Shown one piece after another: positions 45,382 through 54,114 of a stretch of 64,000 nt of DNA (positions within the stretch are counted from its first letter, which is position 1; each line of letters begins with the position of its first letter). Origin of the DNA: Bryobacterales bacterium (GTDB lineage Bacteria > Acidobacteriota > Terriglobia > Bryobacterales > Bryobacteraceae). Position numbers and translations under genes: made by a program. The stretch spans positions 434,001 through 498,000 of the forward strand of contig JADJWL010000026.1 in assembly GCA_016716385.1 (NCBI GenBank). The letters are read 5' to 3'. The notes under the pieces are model-generated. The model did not search any database. It saw nothing but the letters and a program-made list of their open reading frames with translations, and was not told the origin of the DNA.

Positions 45382-48300
45382 ATGTCCTGCAACCGCTGGC
45401 TCCAGCTATGCGCGCTGGGAGTCCTGCTTCTGCTTCTCGTCCCGAGTCTGGCCATGGCGCAGACGGGACAAGGTATTATCACCGGGTTGGTCACCGACTC
45501 CACCGGAGCGATCGTTCCCGGCGTCGATGTCCGCATCACGAACAAGGCAACGGGATTCGTTCACACGGCCCAAACCAACGCGGAAGGCTTGTACAGGGTC
45601 CCGTATCTGACACCGGGCATGTACGAAGTCTCGTTTGAATCGCAGGGCTTCCGCCGCGTGCTGCGCTCGAACATCCAGGTCCGGTCCACCGAAACCGTCC
45701 GCCTGGACGCTGCTCTCGAAGTAGGAAACGTGGTGGAACAGATCGAAGTCGCCGCGCAGGCTTCGCTGCTCGAAACCGAAACGTCCGCCACGGGGCACCT
45801 CGTTACCGGTACCCAACTGACCAAACTCCCCACGCCGCAGATGAAGGTCGAGAGCGTTCTCTGGCTCGTCCCCAACGTGACCTCGCAAGCGGGCCCGGGT
45901 CACGCAGCCGGCGGCCGATCCCGCGCCTTCGTCATGGCCAATGACGGGGTCTCGGGCATGACGCCCGGCACCGGGAGCATCGGCACCGGCCGCAACATGT
46001 CCACCGCGCAGCACGCGATGGAAGAAATCAAGGTGCTCACCACCACGCTGCCGGCCGAATACGGCCATTCCGGCGGCGGCATGATGAACATCAACTACAA
46101 GAGCGGCACCAACGACTTCCACGGCACGCTCGAAGAGCGCTACATGTCCCGCCAGATGATCCACCGCAACTGGCAGGACGCCAACCGGCCGACCAACGTT
46201 TTCGGCTTCCATCTCATGTCGGCGATGTTCTCCGGTCCGATCAAGATCCCCAAGATCTACGACGGCAAGAACAAGACGTTCTTCATGTGGGCCTTCCAGC
46301 GCCACCACGAAAAAGCTTCGGAGAACAACGACACCGACGTCCCCACGCCGCGCATGCTGGCGGGCGACTACAGTTTCGACGGCCTCGGCTTCCCGGTCTA
46401 CGATCCCGCGACGCTGACCCGCCTGCCGAACGGCGACTACAGCCGCACGCAGTTTCCGGGCAACCAGGTGCCCGTGAGCCGGTTCGATCCCGTCTACCAG
46501 AATTTTCTCAACCTCAACCCGTGGACGGCGCCCAACAACCGCAACAACCAGCAGTTCACCAACGCGACCGGCGACCGCAACGCGCTGAGCGCCGATACGC
46601 TGTTCCGTTCCTACCGCACGAGCTTCGACAACAAAATCGACCACTCGTTCTCGGACAATCACAAGATCTTCGGGCGGTATTCGCTCTTCCGGCACCGGTC
46701 CTGGAACGGGCGCTGGCAGGTGGCGGCCAACAACCGGGACTTCGACTTCAACGCTGTGCCGATCCCGATCAACCACCACCAGTTCGTGATCTCGGACTCC
46801 TACACGATCAGTCCGACGATGATCAACGAGTTCCGCATTGGGATGAACCGCCGGAACTTCCAGCGCAACCCCGACACGGTTGGACAGGACTGGGGCACGC
46901 GGCTCGGCATGCCCAATGTCGATCCCGGGACGATGCCGGTCTTCGTGTGCGCCACCAACTTCACGGGGCACTGTCCGGCCAGCGGCGGCGCTGGCGCTAC
47001 CGGCGTAGCCGGCATGCGGAGGCTGTACACGGACTTCCACGGCGGCCGTTCGCAGGAAATCGCGGAGAACTACTCGTTGCAGAACAACTTCACGATGGTC
47101 CGCGGCCGGCACACGTTCAAGATGGGCTACGAGTATCTCCGCACCCAGCACAACGTGCTGGTGGCTTCGGCGCCGGGCGGGGTGTACCGCATGGGCGGGA
47201 CGGAGTTTCCGTTCCGGCCGAACACGGGCCATCCGCTGGCGGCATTCCAGTTGGGTTCTGTCATCCAGGCCGAGTTCACCAATTCGGTGGCCACGTGGCT
47301 GCCGCGCTGGAACTCGCACGCCATGTACTTCCAGACCGACTGGCGCGCCAATCAGAAGCTGACGTTCAACCTGGGCGTGCGCTGGCAGTACGAGTCGCCG
47401 TTCAGCACGAAGTTCGGCCAGCAGTCGCAGTTCGATCCCGATGCCATCGATCCGCTGACGGGCCGGCAGGGTGCCCTGACGCACCCGAGAGGCTTTCTCG
47501 CCAACCGGGACCTCAACAACTTCCAGCCGCGCCTCGGCATGGCGTACACGATCAATCCACGGCTGGTGTTCCGCGGCGGCTTCGCCGTCAATACGCTGGA
47601 CCTGTGGACCAACGGCCTGAACGAGAACTTCGAGGAGTACTTCGCGACGGCTGTCGCCGAGCGGGAACCGGGCAATCCCGACATCGCATTTTACCTGCGG
47701 AACGGGCCGCCCAATATTTCGTTCCCGATTCAACCCGACGGCACGGTGCCGTTCCGCGGCGCCAACTTCGCCAGCCGGACGGCGTCCTTCTTCGACCGCA
47801 ACATGCGCATGCCGTACATCATGAACTGGAACGGCAGCGTGCAGTGGGAAGCGGGAAGCAACATGCTGGTCGAAGCCTCCTATCAGGGTTCGGCTGGCGT
47901 TGGCTTGCTGAACGCCTGGGACATCAACCAGATTCCGCTCAACATTTCCTCCGATCCGGTGCAGTTGGAAACGATTCGCCGGTCGGCACAGAATTTCCGG
48001 CCCTATCCGCACTTCGGAGTGATCCGCAATCACTCGAACTATGGCCATTCCAGCTTCCACTCGGGGACGCTCAAGTTTGAGCGGCGGTACTCGCGCGGGT
48101 TCAATCTCACCACCTTCTACACCTGGGCCAAGTCAATTGACGAAGCATCGGCCGATGGCAACGCTGGCGGCATCGATTTCTACAATCGCCGGCTCGAGAA
48201 GGGCCGTTCCGCTTACGATGTGACCCACCGCTGGGTGACCTACGCGCTGTGGCAATTGCCCTTCGGAAGGGGACAGAAATTTATGAACGACGTCCATCCG

Positions 48301-48828
48301 ATCGTCAACGGCGTCCTGGGCAACTGGGAACTGAATGTGATCCAGACGGCCGAGAGCGGTATCCCGATCAACTTCACGTTTGCCGGCGCCCAGAGCGTAT
48401 TCCTGCCTATGGGGCTGCGTCCGAACATGGCGCCGGGCAAGACCTACGACGACATCCAGGTGCCCTGGAACCGGAAGGGCAACCACCGGCACAACACGGC
48501 GCTGGCCGACCCGTGGATGGACATCAATGCGTTCGCGTATCCTGATTCGTTCACGGCCGGCAATGTCGGCCGCAACATCATCACGGGCCCGGGAAATCTC
48601 TGGCACCAGGTCAGCATCTCGAAGTCGTTCAAGTTTAAAGAGCGGCTGACCGGCTCCCTGCGCTGGGACGTGAACAACCCGTTCAAGTATTACTTCTTCA
48701 GCAACCCCGGCGCCACGGTGGACTTCCGCGCTCCGCAGAACTTCGGCAAGATCACCGGCAACCAGGGAAGCTTCTCCGGTCTTGGTGGACGTCTTTACCA
48801 CCAGATCATCTTCAAGGTCGACTGGTAA
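45382..48828 (+). CDS. Oar-like TonB-dependent receptor, tandem copy 3
   Basis: 1148 residues, intact. ATG 45382 follows TTGGAGG. The signal peptide ends VPSLAMAQ; the CarboxypepD_reg domain (IITGLVTDSTGAIVPGVDVRITN), plug (TGTQLTKLPTPQMKVESVLWLVPNV; AEYGHSGGGMMNINYKSGTN) and long barrel follow, ending GGRLYHQIIFKVDW with the C-terminal Trp. The CATNFTGHC loop is followed by a patch (PASGGAGATGVAGMRR) that differs from the other two copies. It is presumably the working version of the pair and may bind a ligand different from copy 1. A strong terminator follows at 48847. Confidence 0.92.
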   Translation: MSCNRWLQLCALGVLLLLLVPSLAMAQTGQGIITGLVTDSTGAIVPGVDVRITNKATGFVHTAQTNAEGLYRVPYLTPGMYEVSFESQGFRRVLRSNIQVRSTETVRLDAALEVGNVVEQIEVAAQASLLETETSATGHLVTGTQLTKLPTPQMKVESVLWLVPNVTSQAGPGHAAGGRSRAFVMANDGVSGMTPGTGSIGTGRNMSTAQHAMEEIKVLTTTLPAEYGHSGGGMMNINYKSGTNDFHGTLEERYMSRQMIHRNWQDANRPTNVFGFHLMSAMFSGPIKIPKIYDGKNKTFFMWAFQRHHEKASENNDTDVPTPRMLAGDYSFDGLGFPVYDPATLTRLPNGDYSRTQFPGNQVPVSRFDPVYQNFLNLNPWTAPNNRNNQQFTNATGDRNALSADTLFRSYRTSFDNKIDHSFSDNHKIFGRYSLFRHRSWNGRWQVAANNRDFDFNAVPIPINHHQFVISDSYTISPTMINEFRIGMNRRNFQRNPDTVGQDWGTRLGMPNVDPGTMPVFVCATNFTGHCPASGGAGATGVAGMRRLYTDFHGGRSQEIAENYSLQNNFTMVRGRHTFKMGYEYLRTQHNVLVASAPGGVYRMGGTEFPFRPNTGHPLAAFQLGSVIQAEFTNSVATWLPRWNSHAMYFQTDWRANQKLTFNLGVRWQYESPFSTKFGQQSQFDPDAIDPLTGRQGALTHPRGFLANRDLNNFQPRLGMAYTINPRLVFRGGFAVNTLDLWTNGLNENFEEYFATAVAEREPGNPDIAFYLRNGPPNISFPIQPDGTVPFRGANFASRTASFFDRNMRMPYIMNWNGSVQWEAGSNMLVEASYQGSAGVGLLNAWDINQIPLNISSDPVQLETIRRSAQNFRPYPHFGVIRNHSNYGHSSFHSGTLKFERRYSRGFNLTTFYTWAKSIDEASADGNAGGIDFYNRRLEKGRSAYDVTHRWVTYALWQLPFGRGQKFMNDVHPIVNGVLGNWELNVIQTAESGIPINFTFAGAQSVFLPMGLRPNMAPGKTYDDIQVPWNRKGNHRHNTALADPWMDINAFAYPDSFTAGNVGRNIITGPGNLWHQVSISKSFKFKERLTGSLRWDVNNPFKYYFFSNPGATVDFRAPQNFGKITGNQGSFSGLGGRLYHQIIFKVDW

Positions 48829-48846
48829 CCAACCAACAGTCACCCT

Positions 48847-48890
48847 GAGCGGGGCTAGGCCGGCATGGCCGGGCCCCGCTCTTTCTCTTT
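48847..48890 (+). terminator. Terminator after receptor copy 3
   Basis: GAGCGGGG (48847-48854) pairs with CCCCGCTC (48874-48881), with an inner GGCCGG/CCGGCC-type extension and a tail TTCTCTTT. Confidence 0.8.
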
Positions 48891-48944
48891 CCGCGGAACA
48901 TCCCGCCGCCGTTTCCGTACACTGTTCTTAAAGGAGCAAATCCA

Positions 48945-49463
48945 ATGCGGGACCATTCACGCCGGCGAGGCGGCGCGCTCGCCGCGATCCTATGGACCCT
49001 TGCCGTACTCGTTGTGATCGCCCTCGGTGCGGCATACTATGTTGGCTCGCGGTGGTTGCCGAATGTCCAAGTGACGCGTTCGCCGGACGGCAAGATCGTC
49101 GAAGTGGAGACCCCCGGCGGCAGCATTCGTGTCGAACCGAAAGCCGGGCTGACCCCTCGCCACTTCGGAGTGCCCCTGTATCCAGGCGCGACTCCGGTTG
49201 AAGGCAAGGAGAAATCCGCTGCCGTCCAGATTGACATCCAGGGTGTCTCCAAAGATGTAGCCGTCAGCAAGGCGGAATACGAAACCACCGACTCACTCGA
49301 CCAGGTGAAGGCCTTCTACCGCGAGGAACTGCCGCACTGGCTGGTCACCGGCGACAGCTTCGAATTTCACGAGGGAGGCCATAGGCGCGTGATCGCGCTG
49401 CGGCGCGCCGGGACCGGCACCCGGATCCTCCTTGCGTCGGCCGGAGAGCCTGGGGCAAACTGA
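48945..49463 (+). CDS. Membrane-anchored protein of unknown function
   Basis: 172 residues from ATG 48945, with AAAGGAG ten bases upstream. A basic N-terminus (MRDHSRRRGG) and one membrane helix (LAAILWTLAVLVVIALGAAYYVG) anchor a soluble domain outside the cytoplasm. The domain has TPRHFGVPLYPGATPVEGKEKSA and an alpha/beta segment YETTDSLDQVKAFYREELPHW. The LYPGA...V...F(Y)...L pattern is seen in other small uncharacterised bacterial exported proteins. I do not recognise a named family. It lies 27 bp before the zinc-ribbon protein gene and may be co-transcribed with it. Confidence 0.7.
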   Translation: MRDHSRRRGGALAAILWTLAVLVVIALGAAYYVGSRWLPNVQVTRSPDGKIVEVETPGGSIRVEPKAGLTPRHFGVPLYPGATPVEGKEKSAAVQIDIQGVSKDVAVSKAEYETTDSLDQVKAFYREELPHWLVTGDSFEFHEGGHRRVIALRRAGTGTRILLASAGEPGAN

Positions 49464-49490
49464 AGGTGGTAGGCCCCATGCCTTCCCATC

Positions 49491-50120
49491 ATGCCAGATT
49501 ATTGCACCTGCGGGGCCGAACTCCCGGCTGACGCGCGCTTCTGCCATAAGTGCGGCAAGCCACAGCGCGAGGAACCCACTATCTTTGAGAGTCCCGACCC
49601 GATTCCCTGGAGTCCCCGCGCCATCGAACTGCCCCAGGTCACCGCCATTCCGGCCGGACCCGGGTTTCACAACCCGATCGCGCTGCGTGCCGGACTTGCC
49701 GCCGCATGCTTGGCCACTGTTCTCAATCTCGTCATCCAGTTCGGATTCGTGATTTGGCTGGTGGGAGCCGGGTTCTTTGCGGCCTATCTTTTCCATCGGC
49801 GTTCGGGGCAACCCTTAACGGTCCGCGGCGGCGCCCGTATGGGCTGGATCACCGGCATCCTGAGCTTTGTGATCACTACTGTCCTGTTTACGGTGTCCAT
49901 CGTGGGAAGTCAGGTCAAGCTTTCCGAGATGTACCAGGAGCAGTTGCGCAACATGCCCGTCGCCGACGATGCGCGCATGGCCGAGGCCGTGCGGATGCTG
50001 GAAACCCCGGGAGGCCAGGCGCTCTTCTTCTTCACGTCGTTTCTTTTCCTCTTCGCGATCGTCACCGTATTTTGCACGGCAGGCGGGGCGTTAGGGGCCA
50101 AGGTGCTCCAAAAGGACTAG
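49491..50120 (+). CDS. Zinc-ribbon membrane protein
   Basis: 209 residues. An N-terminal zinc ribbon (CTCGAELPADARFCHKCGK, four Cys in C-x-C...C-x2-C) is followed by a Pro-rich linker. Four hydrophobic segments come next: about residues 67-83, 85-103, 121-142 and 176-198. This architecture (cytoplasmic zinc ribbon plus DUF4190-like or similar membrane domain) is common and uncharacterised. No enzymatic motif is visible. Confidence 0.7.
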   Translation: MPDYCTCGAELPADARFCHKCGKPQREEPTIFESPDPIPWSPRAIELPQVTAIPAGPGFHNPIALRAGLAAACLATVLNLVIQFGFVIWLVGAGFFAAYLFHRRSGQPLTVRGGARMGWITGILSFVITTVLFTVSIVGSQVKLSEMYQEQLRNMPVADDARMAEAVRMLETPGGQALFFFTSFLFLFAIVTVFCTAGGALGAKVLQKD

Positions 50121-50130
50121 CTCAGGCGGT

Positions 50131-51099
50131 ATGATGCTGAATACCATGAATCGCAGGCAAGCCCTCGCCGTTCTCGCGGGCGCCGGGACGGTGCTGGGTG
50201 CGAAGCGCTCCGGCCCGATCGATCTCTCGCGCATTTCCGCCATCACCGACGAGGTCGGCAAGACGCCGGCCGAAGCCATCGCCTTTGCCCGGGACCACGG
50301 CATCCGCTGGGTCGAACTGCGGGCTGTGCCGGGCTACAAGGGCGACGAGCGAGGCGTCCGGGAGTATGCGTTCCTCTCCGAGAGCTTCGTTAAGAAGGCT
50401 GCTAAGGAACTCCGCGACAACGGCTTGGGCGTGTCGTTTTTGAACACATCCTTGTTGAAGTTCGCGCTGCCGGGGATGGAGCCGGCCAAGCGCCGCCTCC
50501 GTCCGGGACAGACCCTCGCCCAGGCCCACGAGGCCGAGAAAGCGAAGTTCGACCGCCGGCGCGACGATCTCCGCCACGCGATCCGGACCGCCCAACTGTT
50601 CGAGGTCGACCGCCTCCGCGTGTTCACTGGCTTCCGCGTCGCCAATCCCGAGAAGGTGAAGTCGCGCGTCGCCGATCTGATGGGAGAGATGACCCGGATC
50701 GCTGAGCGCGAGGGAGTCTGGCTGCTTGTGGAAAACGAAGGCGCGTGCAATGTCGCGACCTCGTCAGAGTTGACAGCGCTGCTCAGGGATGTCAGGTCCA
50801 AGGCTCTCGGCATCAACTGGGATCCGTACAACGATTTGGCCTTCCAGGAGACTCCCTATCCCGACGGATACACCCTGCTGCCCAAGAAGCGGATCGGCAA
50901 TGTTCAGGTCAAGGGACGCAGTGTGCTTCCGGACAGTCCGACGCGCCTCGATTGGGCGGCGATCCTGAAGTCGCTTGAAACGGATGATTACGAGGGCAAG
51001 ATCGGCCTGGAGACGCACATCTTCGATGACCGCCTGATCGAGCATTCGCACAACTCCATGCGGGAGATTCGCCGGTTGGTGGCCGCGGAGGCCTCGTGA
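50131..51099 (+). CDS. Sugar-phosphate isomerase/epimerase-like TIM-barrel protein, probably exported
   Basis: 322 residues from ATG 50131; a second ATG at 50146 (MNRRQALAVLAGAGTVLGA) gives a cleaner Tat-like leader and is equally possible. The xylose-isomerase-like barrel shows ISAITDEVGKTPAEAIAFARDHGIRWVELRAV, VDRLRVFTGFR, WLLVENEGACN with a metal-ligand Glu, LGINWDPYNDLAF, VQVKGRSV, and IGLETHIFD. Glu, Asp, His and Glu residues at the barrel mouth are those expected for divalent-metal binding. Such proteins isomerise or epimerise sugars and inositols. The gene overlaps the next one by 4 bp. Confidence 0.8.
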   Translation: MMLNTMNRRQALAVLAGAGTVLGAKRSGPIDLSRISAITDEVGKTPAEAIAFARDHGIRWVELRAVPGYKGDERGVREYAFLSESFVKKAAKELRDNGLGVSFLNTSLLKFALPGMEPAKRRLRPGQTLAQAHEAEKAKFDRRRDDLRHAIRTAQLFEVDRLRVFTGFRVANPEKVKSRVADLMGEMTRIAEREGVWLLVENEGACNVATSSELTALLRDVRSKALGINWDPYNDLAFQETPYPDGYTLLPKKRIGNVQVKGRSVLPDSPTRLDWAAILKSLETDDYEGKIGLETHIFDDRLIEHSHNSMREIRRLVAAEAS

Positions 51100-51581
51100 A
51101 GCAACTGCTGCTGCTGACCGCGGCGGTCTTCGGCCTCGGAGCACTGGCAGCGGTGCTGTTCCTCCCGAAAGGAGTCGGTGTCGAGGGCGAGATCCTCAAG
51201 GTCCGGGTCGCGCCGATGGACGCCAGCCGTTCAGTGCTGGTCGTCGACTTCCGCCTGACCAACCCGGTCCAGAAGGAATTCTGGGTCCGTCAGGCTAGAC
51301 TGTTTGTCACAGGACCGGACGGAGTCGAAGTAGAGGGGAAGACGTTCGGCGATGCCGACGCCGAACGCGTTTTCAACTACTACCCGCTGCTCGGGCAGAA
51401 GTTCAATGACTCGATCCGCATGCGGGACAAGATCGGCGCCGCCGAGACCTGGGACCGGATGATTGCCGCCCACTTTCCCCTGCCGGAGGCCCTGCTGGAG
51501 GCCCGCCGCGGGATCCGGATCCGGATCGAGGAGGTCGACGGCGTCGTGTCCGAAATCCGGCAGACCGAGTCGGGCCGTTGA
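51096..51581 (+). CDS. Exported or membrane-anchored protein of unknown function
   Basis: 161 residues from GTG 51096, overlapping the previous stop (GTGA), which indicates translational coupling. One hydrophobic N-terminal segment (LLLLTAAVFGLGALAAVLFL) is followed by a beta-sandwich-like domain (VLVVDFRLTNPVQKEFWVRQARLFVTGPDGVEVEG). The last third is helical, with GQKFNDSIRMRDKIGAAETWDRMIAAHFPLPE. No named family is recognised. Confidence 0.65.
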   Translation: MKQLLLLTAAVFGLGALAAVLFLPKGVGVEGEILKVRVAPMDASRSVLVVDFRLTNPVQKEFWVRQARLFVTGPDGVEVEGKTFGDADAERVFNYYPLLGQKFNDSIRMRDKIGAAETWDRMIAAHFPLPEALLEARRGIRIRIEEVDGVVSEIRQTESGR

Positions 51582-51624
51582 CGTAACCTTTCTCCCTGGA
51601 CTTGCGTTACTCTAAAGACAATCT

Positions 51625-52332
51625 ATGAGTTCCCGTGTTCTCGTCATCGAGGACGAACAGCGCATCGCGGATTTCGTCAGCAAGGGATTGCAAGGTGCAG
51701 GCTATACCGTCGAGGTCGTAAATACCGGCAAACAAGGCGTCGACCGGGTTCACGATTCCGACTTCGACCTGATCCTGCTGGACCTGATGCTGCCTGACAT
51801 CGACGGTCTGTCCGTCCTGGAAACGCTGCGTAACCGCAAAGTCACCTGCCCGGTCCTGATCCTGAGCGCCCGGGGCGCGGTGGACGACCGCGTCCATGGT
51901 CTGGAAGTGGGCGCGGACGACTATATTACCAAGCCATTTGCATTTGTCGAGTTGTTGGCCCGTGTCCGGGCGCTCTTGCGCCGGGGCCAGCCCTCTGCGG
52001 AGCGTCTGCAAGTCGGCGACCTCGTGATGGATTGCGTTCGCCGCAAGGTCACCCGCGCGGGCGAGGGCATCGACCTCGCTCCTAAGGAGTACGGCATCCT
52101 GGAGTACATGATGCGGAATCCCGGCAAGCCCCTCAGCCGGACGATGATCGTCGATCACGTCTGGGAGAAGGACTATGACGGGTTGACCAACATCGTTGAC
52201 GTGTACATCCGGCACTTGCGGTCGAAGATCGATGACCGCTGGCAGCGCAAGCTGATTCTCACGGTTCGCGGCATCGGTTACATGATCGAGGCGCAACCGG
52301 ATCGCGCTCCGGCGGCGGTCGAAGTGTCGTGA
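51625..52332 (+). CDS. OmpR-family response regulator (heavy-metal/CusR-like)
   Basis: 235 residues. The receiver domain has the acidic pair Glu9/Asp10, phospho-acceptor Asp53 in LLDLMLPDIDG, and Lys in YITKPF. A winged-helix domain follows (LAPKEYGILEYMMRNPGKPLSRTMIVDHVWE, VDVYIRHLRSKID, VRGIGYMIE). It closely resembles CusR/CopR-type regulators. The next gene, overlapping by 4 bp, is its histidine kinase. The downstream inverted repeat at 53856-53878 and the genes after it are natural targets. Confidence 0.92.
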   Translation: MSSRVLVIEDEQRIADFVSKGLQGAGYTVEVVNTGKQGVDRVHDSDFDLILLDLMLPDIDGLSVLETLRNRKVTCPVLILSARGAVDDRVHGLEVGADDYITKPFAFVELLARVRALLRRGQPSAERLQVGDLVMDCVRRKVTRAGEGIDLAPKEYGILEYMMRNPGKPLSRTMIVDHVWEKDYDGLTNIVDVYIRHLRSKIDDRWQRKLILTVRGIGYMIEAQPDRAPAAVEVS

Positions 52333-53843
52333 TCCCGTCGGCGCCACCGCACCGAAGGTCATGGACAAGGCGGCTTGCCGCTGCGACGCGAAGCGCCCGG
52401 TTCCGCCTCACCCTCAGTTACGCCCTCTTCTCGACGCTTCTTCTGACGAGTGTCGGACTGCTGTTTCACAATAGCCTCGCCACCAGTCTGCGCGACAACA
52501 CCCGCGACCTGCTGGAGCAGGACTGGGCCGCCCTGCGCGGTTTCCTCGTGATTGAGAACGGCGTCCCATCATGGTCTTTCGACAGCTCCGACGCGGAGCA
52601 GAACTTCTTCGTCAGCCGCTTACAACGGATCATCCTGGTGACCGATGCCCGGGGACACGTCCTGCACTGTTCCGAGGCGTACGCCCGTACCGGGATCGAA
52701 CCGCCGGACAAGATCGCGAGAATCCTCGAGTCGTACGCGCCCTTCAGCGAAGTTCGCCCCGGCACCGACGGAATCAACTATCTGTTCCGGTCCGGCCCCG
52801 TCCCCGGCTCCACCAAAGACCGGGGGCCCTACTACGTCTCAATCGGCCGATCTCTGCGCGACAACCGCAGCGTGGTCGAACGGTTCATGAAGACGTACCT
52901 CGTTCTGGTTCCTATCGTGGTGCTGGGGAGCTGGCTGCTCGGCTGGCGGCTGGCGGGGCGCGCACTCGGCCCTGTGACCGATGTCGCTCACACAGCTCAG
53001 CGGATTTCCGGGTCGAATCTGAGCTTGCGGATCCCTCTGCGGGGAACCGGCGACGAAATGGACCTCCTGATCTCCACGTTCAATCAGATGATCGAGCGCC
53101 TGGAGGTTTCCTTTCAGCAGACGAAACAGTTCTCCGCCGACGTATCCCACGAACTCCGGACCCCGCTCACCGCCCTTCGAGGCGAGTTGGAAGTCGCCCT
53201 GATGACGGCCCAGGATGCCAGGCAATATCGCGAAGCGATCCAGGATGCGCTCGGCGACGTGGAACGGCTGTCACACCTCGTCCGCGCGCTCCTACAGTTG
53301 TCAAACGCCGAGACGGGGCAGACGGTTCTTCAGCCGACGGTCTTCGATCTTAGCGCCTGCGTCCGCGACACCTTGGAGCAGTTCCAAATTCCCGCCGAAG
53401 AGGCGGGGGTGAGCCTTGAGGTCCATGCTCCCGAGCCCTGCCCGGCGGAGTTGGACCGCATCCAGATCGAACGGCTCATTTCGAACCTGGTTGCGAACGC
53501 GATCAAGTACACCCCCAGCGGCGGACGTGTCACCGCGATTGTCCGGAAGGACCGGCCCGGCGCGGTTGGATTGGTCGTGGAGGATACGGGGATCGGTATC
53601 GCGCGCGAGCACCTCCCCCACGTGTTCAACCGGTTCTACCGGGCTCCTGGGCTGGCGGGTGCGGGTCCCCGCGGCCTGGGCCTCGGTTTGAGCTTTGTCG
53701 CCTGGATCGTGAAGGCCCATGGCGGAACGGTCCGCGCCGAGAGCCAGCCGGGCAAAGGCGCCCGGTTTATCGTGTCCCTGCCCACCGGTCAACCCCAAGG
53801 CGTCCCCCGGCCCGTCGCCGTCTCCATCAGGCAGGAATCCTGA
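52329..53843 (+). CDS. Sensor histidine kinase (CusS-like)
   Basis: 504 residues from GTG 52329 (GTGA overlap with the regulator stop). TM1 is at about 27-48 and TM2 at 188-207, with a periplasmic sensor of about 140 residues between. HAMP runs to about 260. The HisKA motif FSADVSHELRTPLTALRGELEVAL holds His274. HATPase motifs are NLVANAIKYTPSGG, VEDTGIGIAREHLPHVFNRFYR and GLGLGLSFVAWIVKAHGG. The layout is that of heavy-metal sensor kinases. The periplasmic domain has few candidate metal ligands (one Cys and His in VLHCSEAY), so the signal is not certain. Confidence 0.9.
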   Translation: MIPSAPPHRRSWTRRLAAATRSARFRLTLSYALFSTLLLTSVGLLFHNSLATSLRDNTRDLLEQDWAALRGFLVIENGVPSWSFDSSDAEQNFFVSRLQRIILVTDARGHVLHCSEAYARTGIEPPDKIARILESYAPFSEVRPGTDGINYLFRSGPVPGSTKDRGPYYVSIGRSLRDNRSVVERFMKTYLVLVPIVVLGSWLLGWRLAGRALGPVTDVAHTAQRISGSNLSLRIPLRGTGDEMDLLISTFNQMIERLEVSFQQTKQFSADVSHELRTPLTALRGELEVALMTAQDARQYREAIQDALGDVERLSHLVRALLQLSNAETGQTVLQPTVFDLSACVRDTLEQFQIPAEEAGVSLEVHAPEPCPAELDRIQIERLISNLVANAIKYTPSGGRVTAIVRKDRPGAVGLVVEDTGIGIAREHLPHVFNRFYRAPGLAGAGPRGLGLGLSFVAWIVKAHGGTVRAESQPGKGARFIVSLPTGQPQGVPRPVAVSIRQES

Positions 53844-53853
53844 AACGCGGCTG

Positions 53854-53883
53854 TTAGTACGAAAATAACTTTCGTGCTACACT
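53854..53883 (+). promoter_or_regulatory. Candidate promoter with embedded inverted repeat
   Basis: TTAGTA (53854-53859), 18-bp spacer, TACACT (53878-53883). An inverted repeat AGTACGAAA (53856-53864) and TTTCGTGCT (53870-53878), one mismatch, covers the spacer. It is 11 bp after the kinase stop. It would drive the beta-propeller/receptor operon; the roughly 230 bp between it and the GTG at 54115 hold no clear gene. Confidence 0.5.
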
Positions 53884-54114
53884 CCAGTTGCGGCGCAGCG
53901 TAAGTTGCGGCCGCAGGACTGGCAGCAGGTCATGTTCAACGCTTCCATGCTCAACGTGCCGCTGGCTGCAAAGGCGCTGGTGCGACAGGACGCCGCTTGC
54001 CGCGAGCGCCGTCAGTGCGACAATTTGACGCGTTGTCAGACCGCCGGTCCTTTGCGAACCTCAGACTTGGTTCCAGTGCCCGACGTTTACCGCGACCAGT
54101 CTTCCAGAGCTGTT

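Larger units (their letters stand above)
41814..48828 (+). repeat. Tandem duplication of receptor genes with a near-identical tract
   Basis: The segment from about 41814 to 44165 repeats at about 45314 to 47880, including the leader hairpin, with only scattered substitutions, the 215-bp gap and one short variable patch. Promoter regions upstream of the block and 3' ends of the genes are much less alike. Copy 1 (38222-41674) is a more distant member of the same array. Confidence 0.85.

Noticed and set aside
45406..48060. 884-codon open frame antisense to receptor copy 3
   Set aside because: A shadow of the receptor frame; a shorter related antisense frame opposite copy 2 is broken by that copy's deletions, and the composition is not protein-like.
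38222..48828. Transposon-borne origin of the receptor array
   Set aside because: No transposase, integrase, terminal inverted repeats or target duplications were found around the array.
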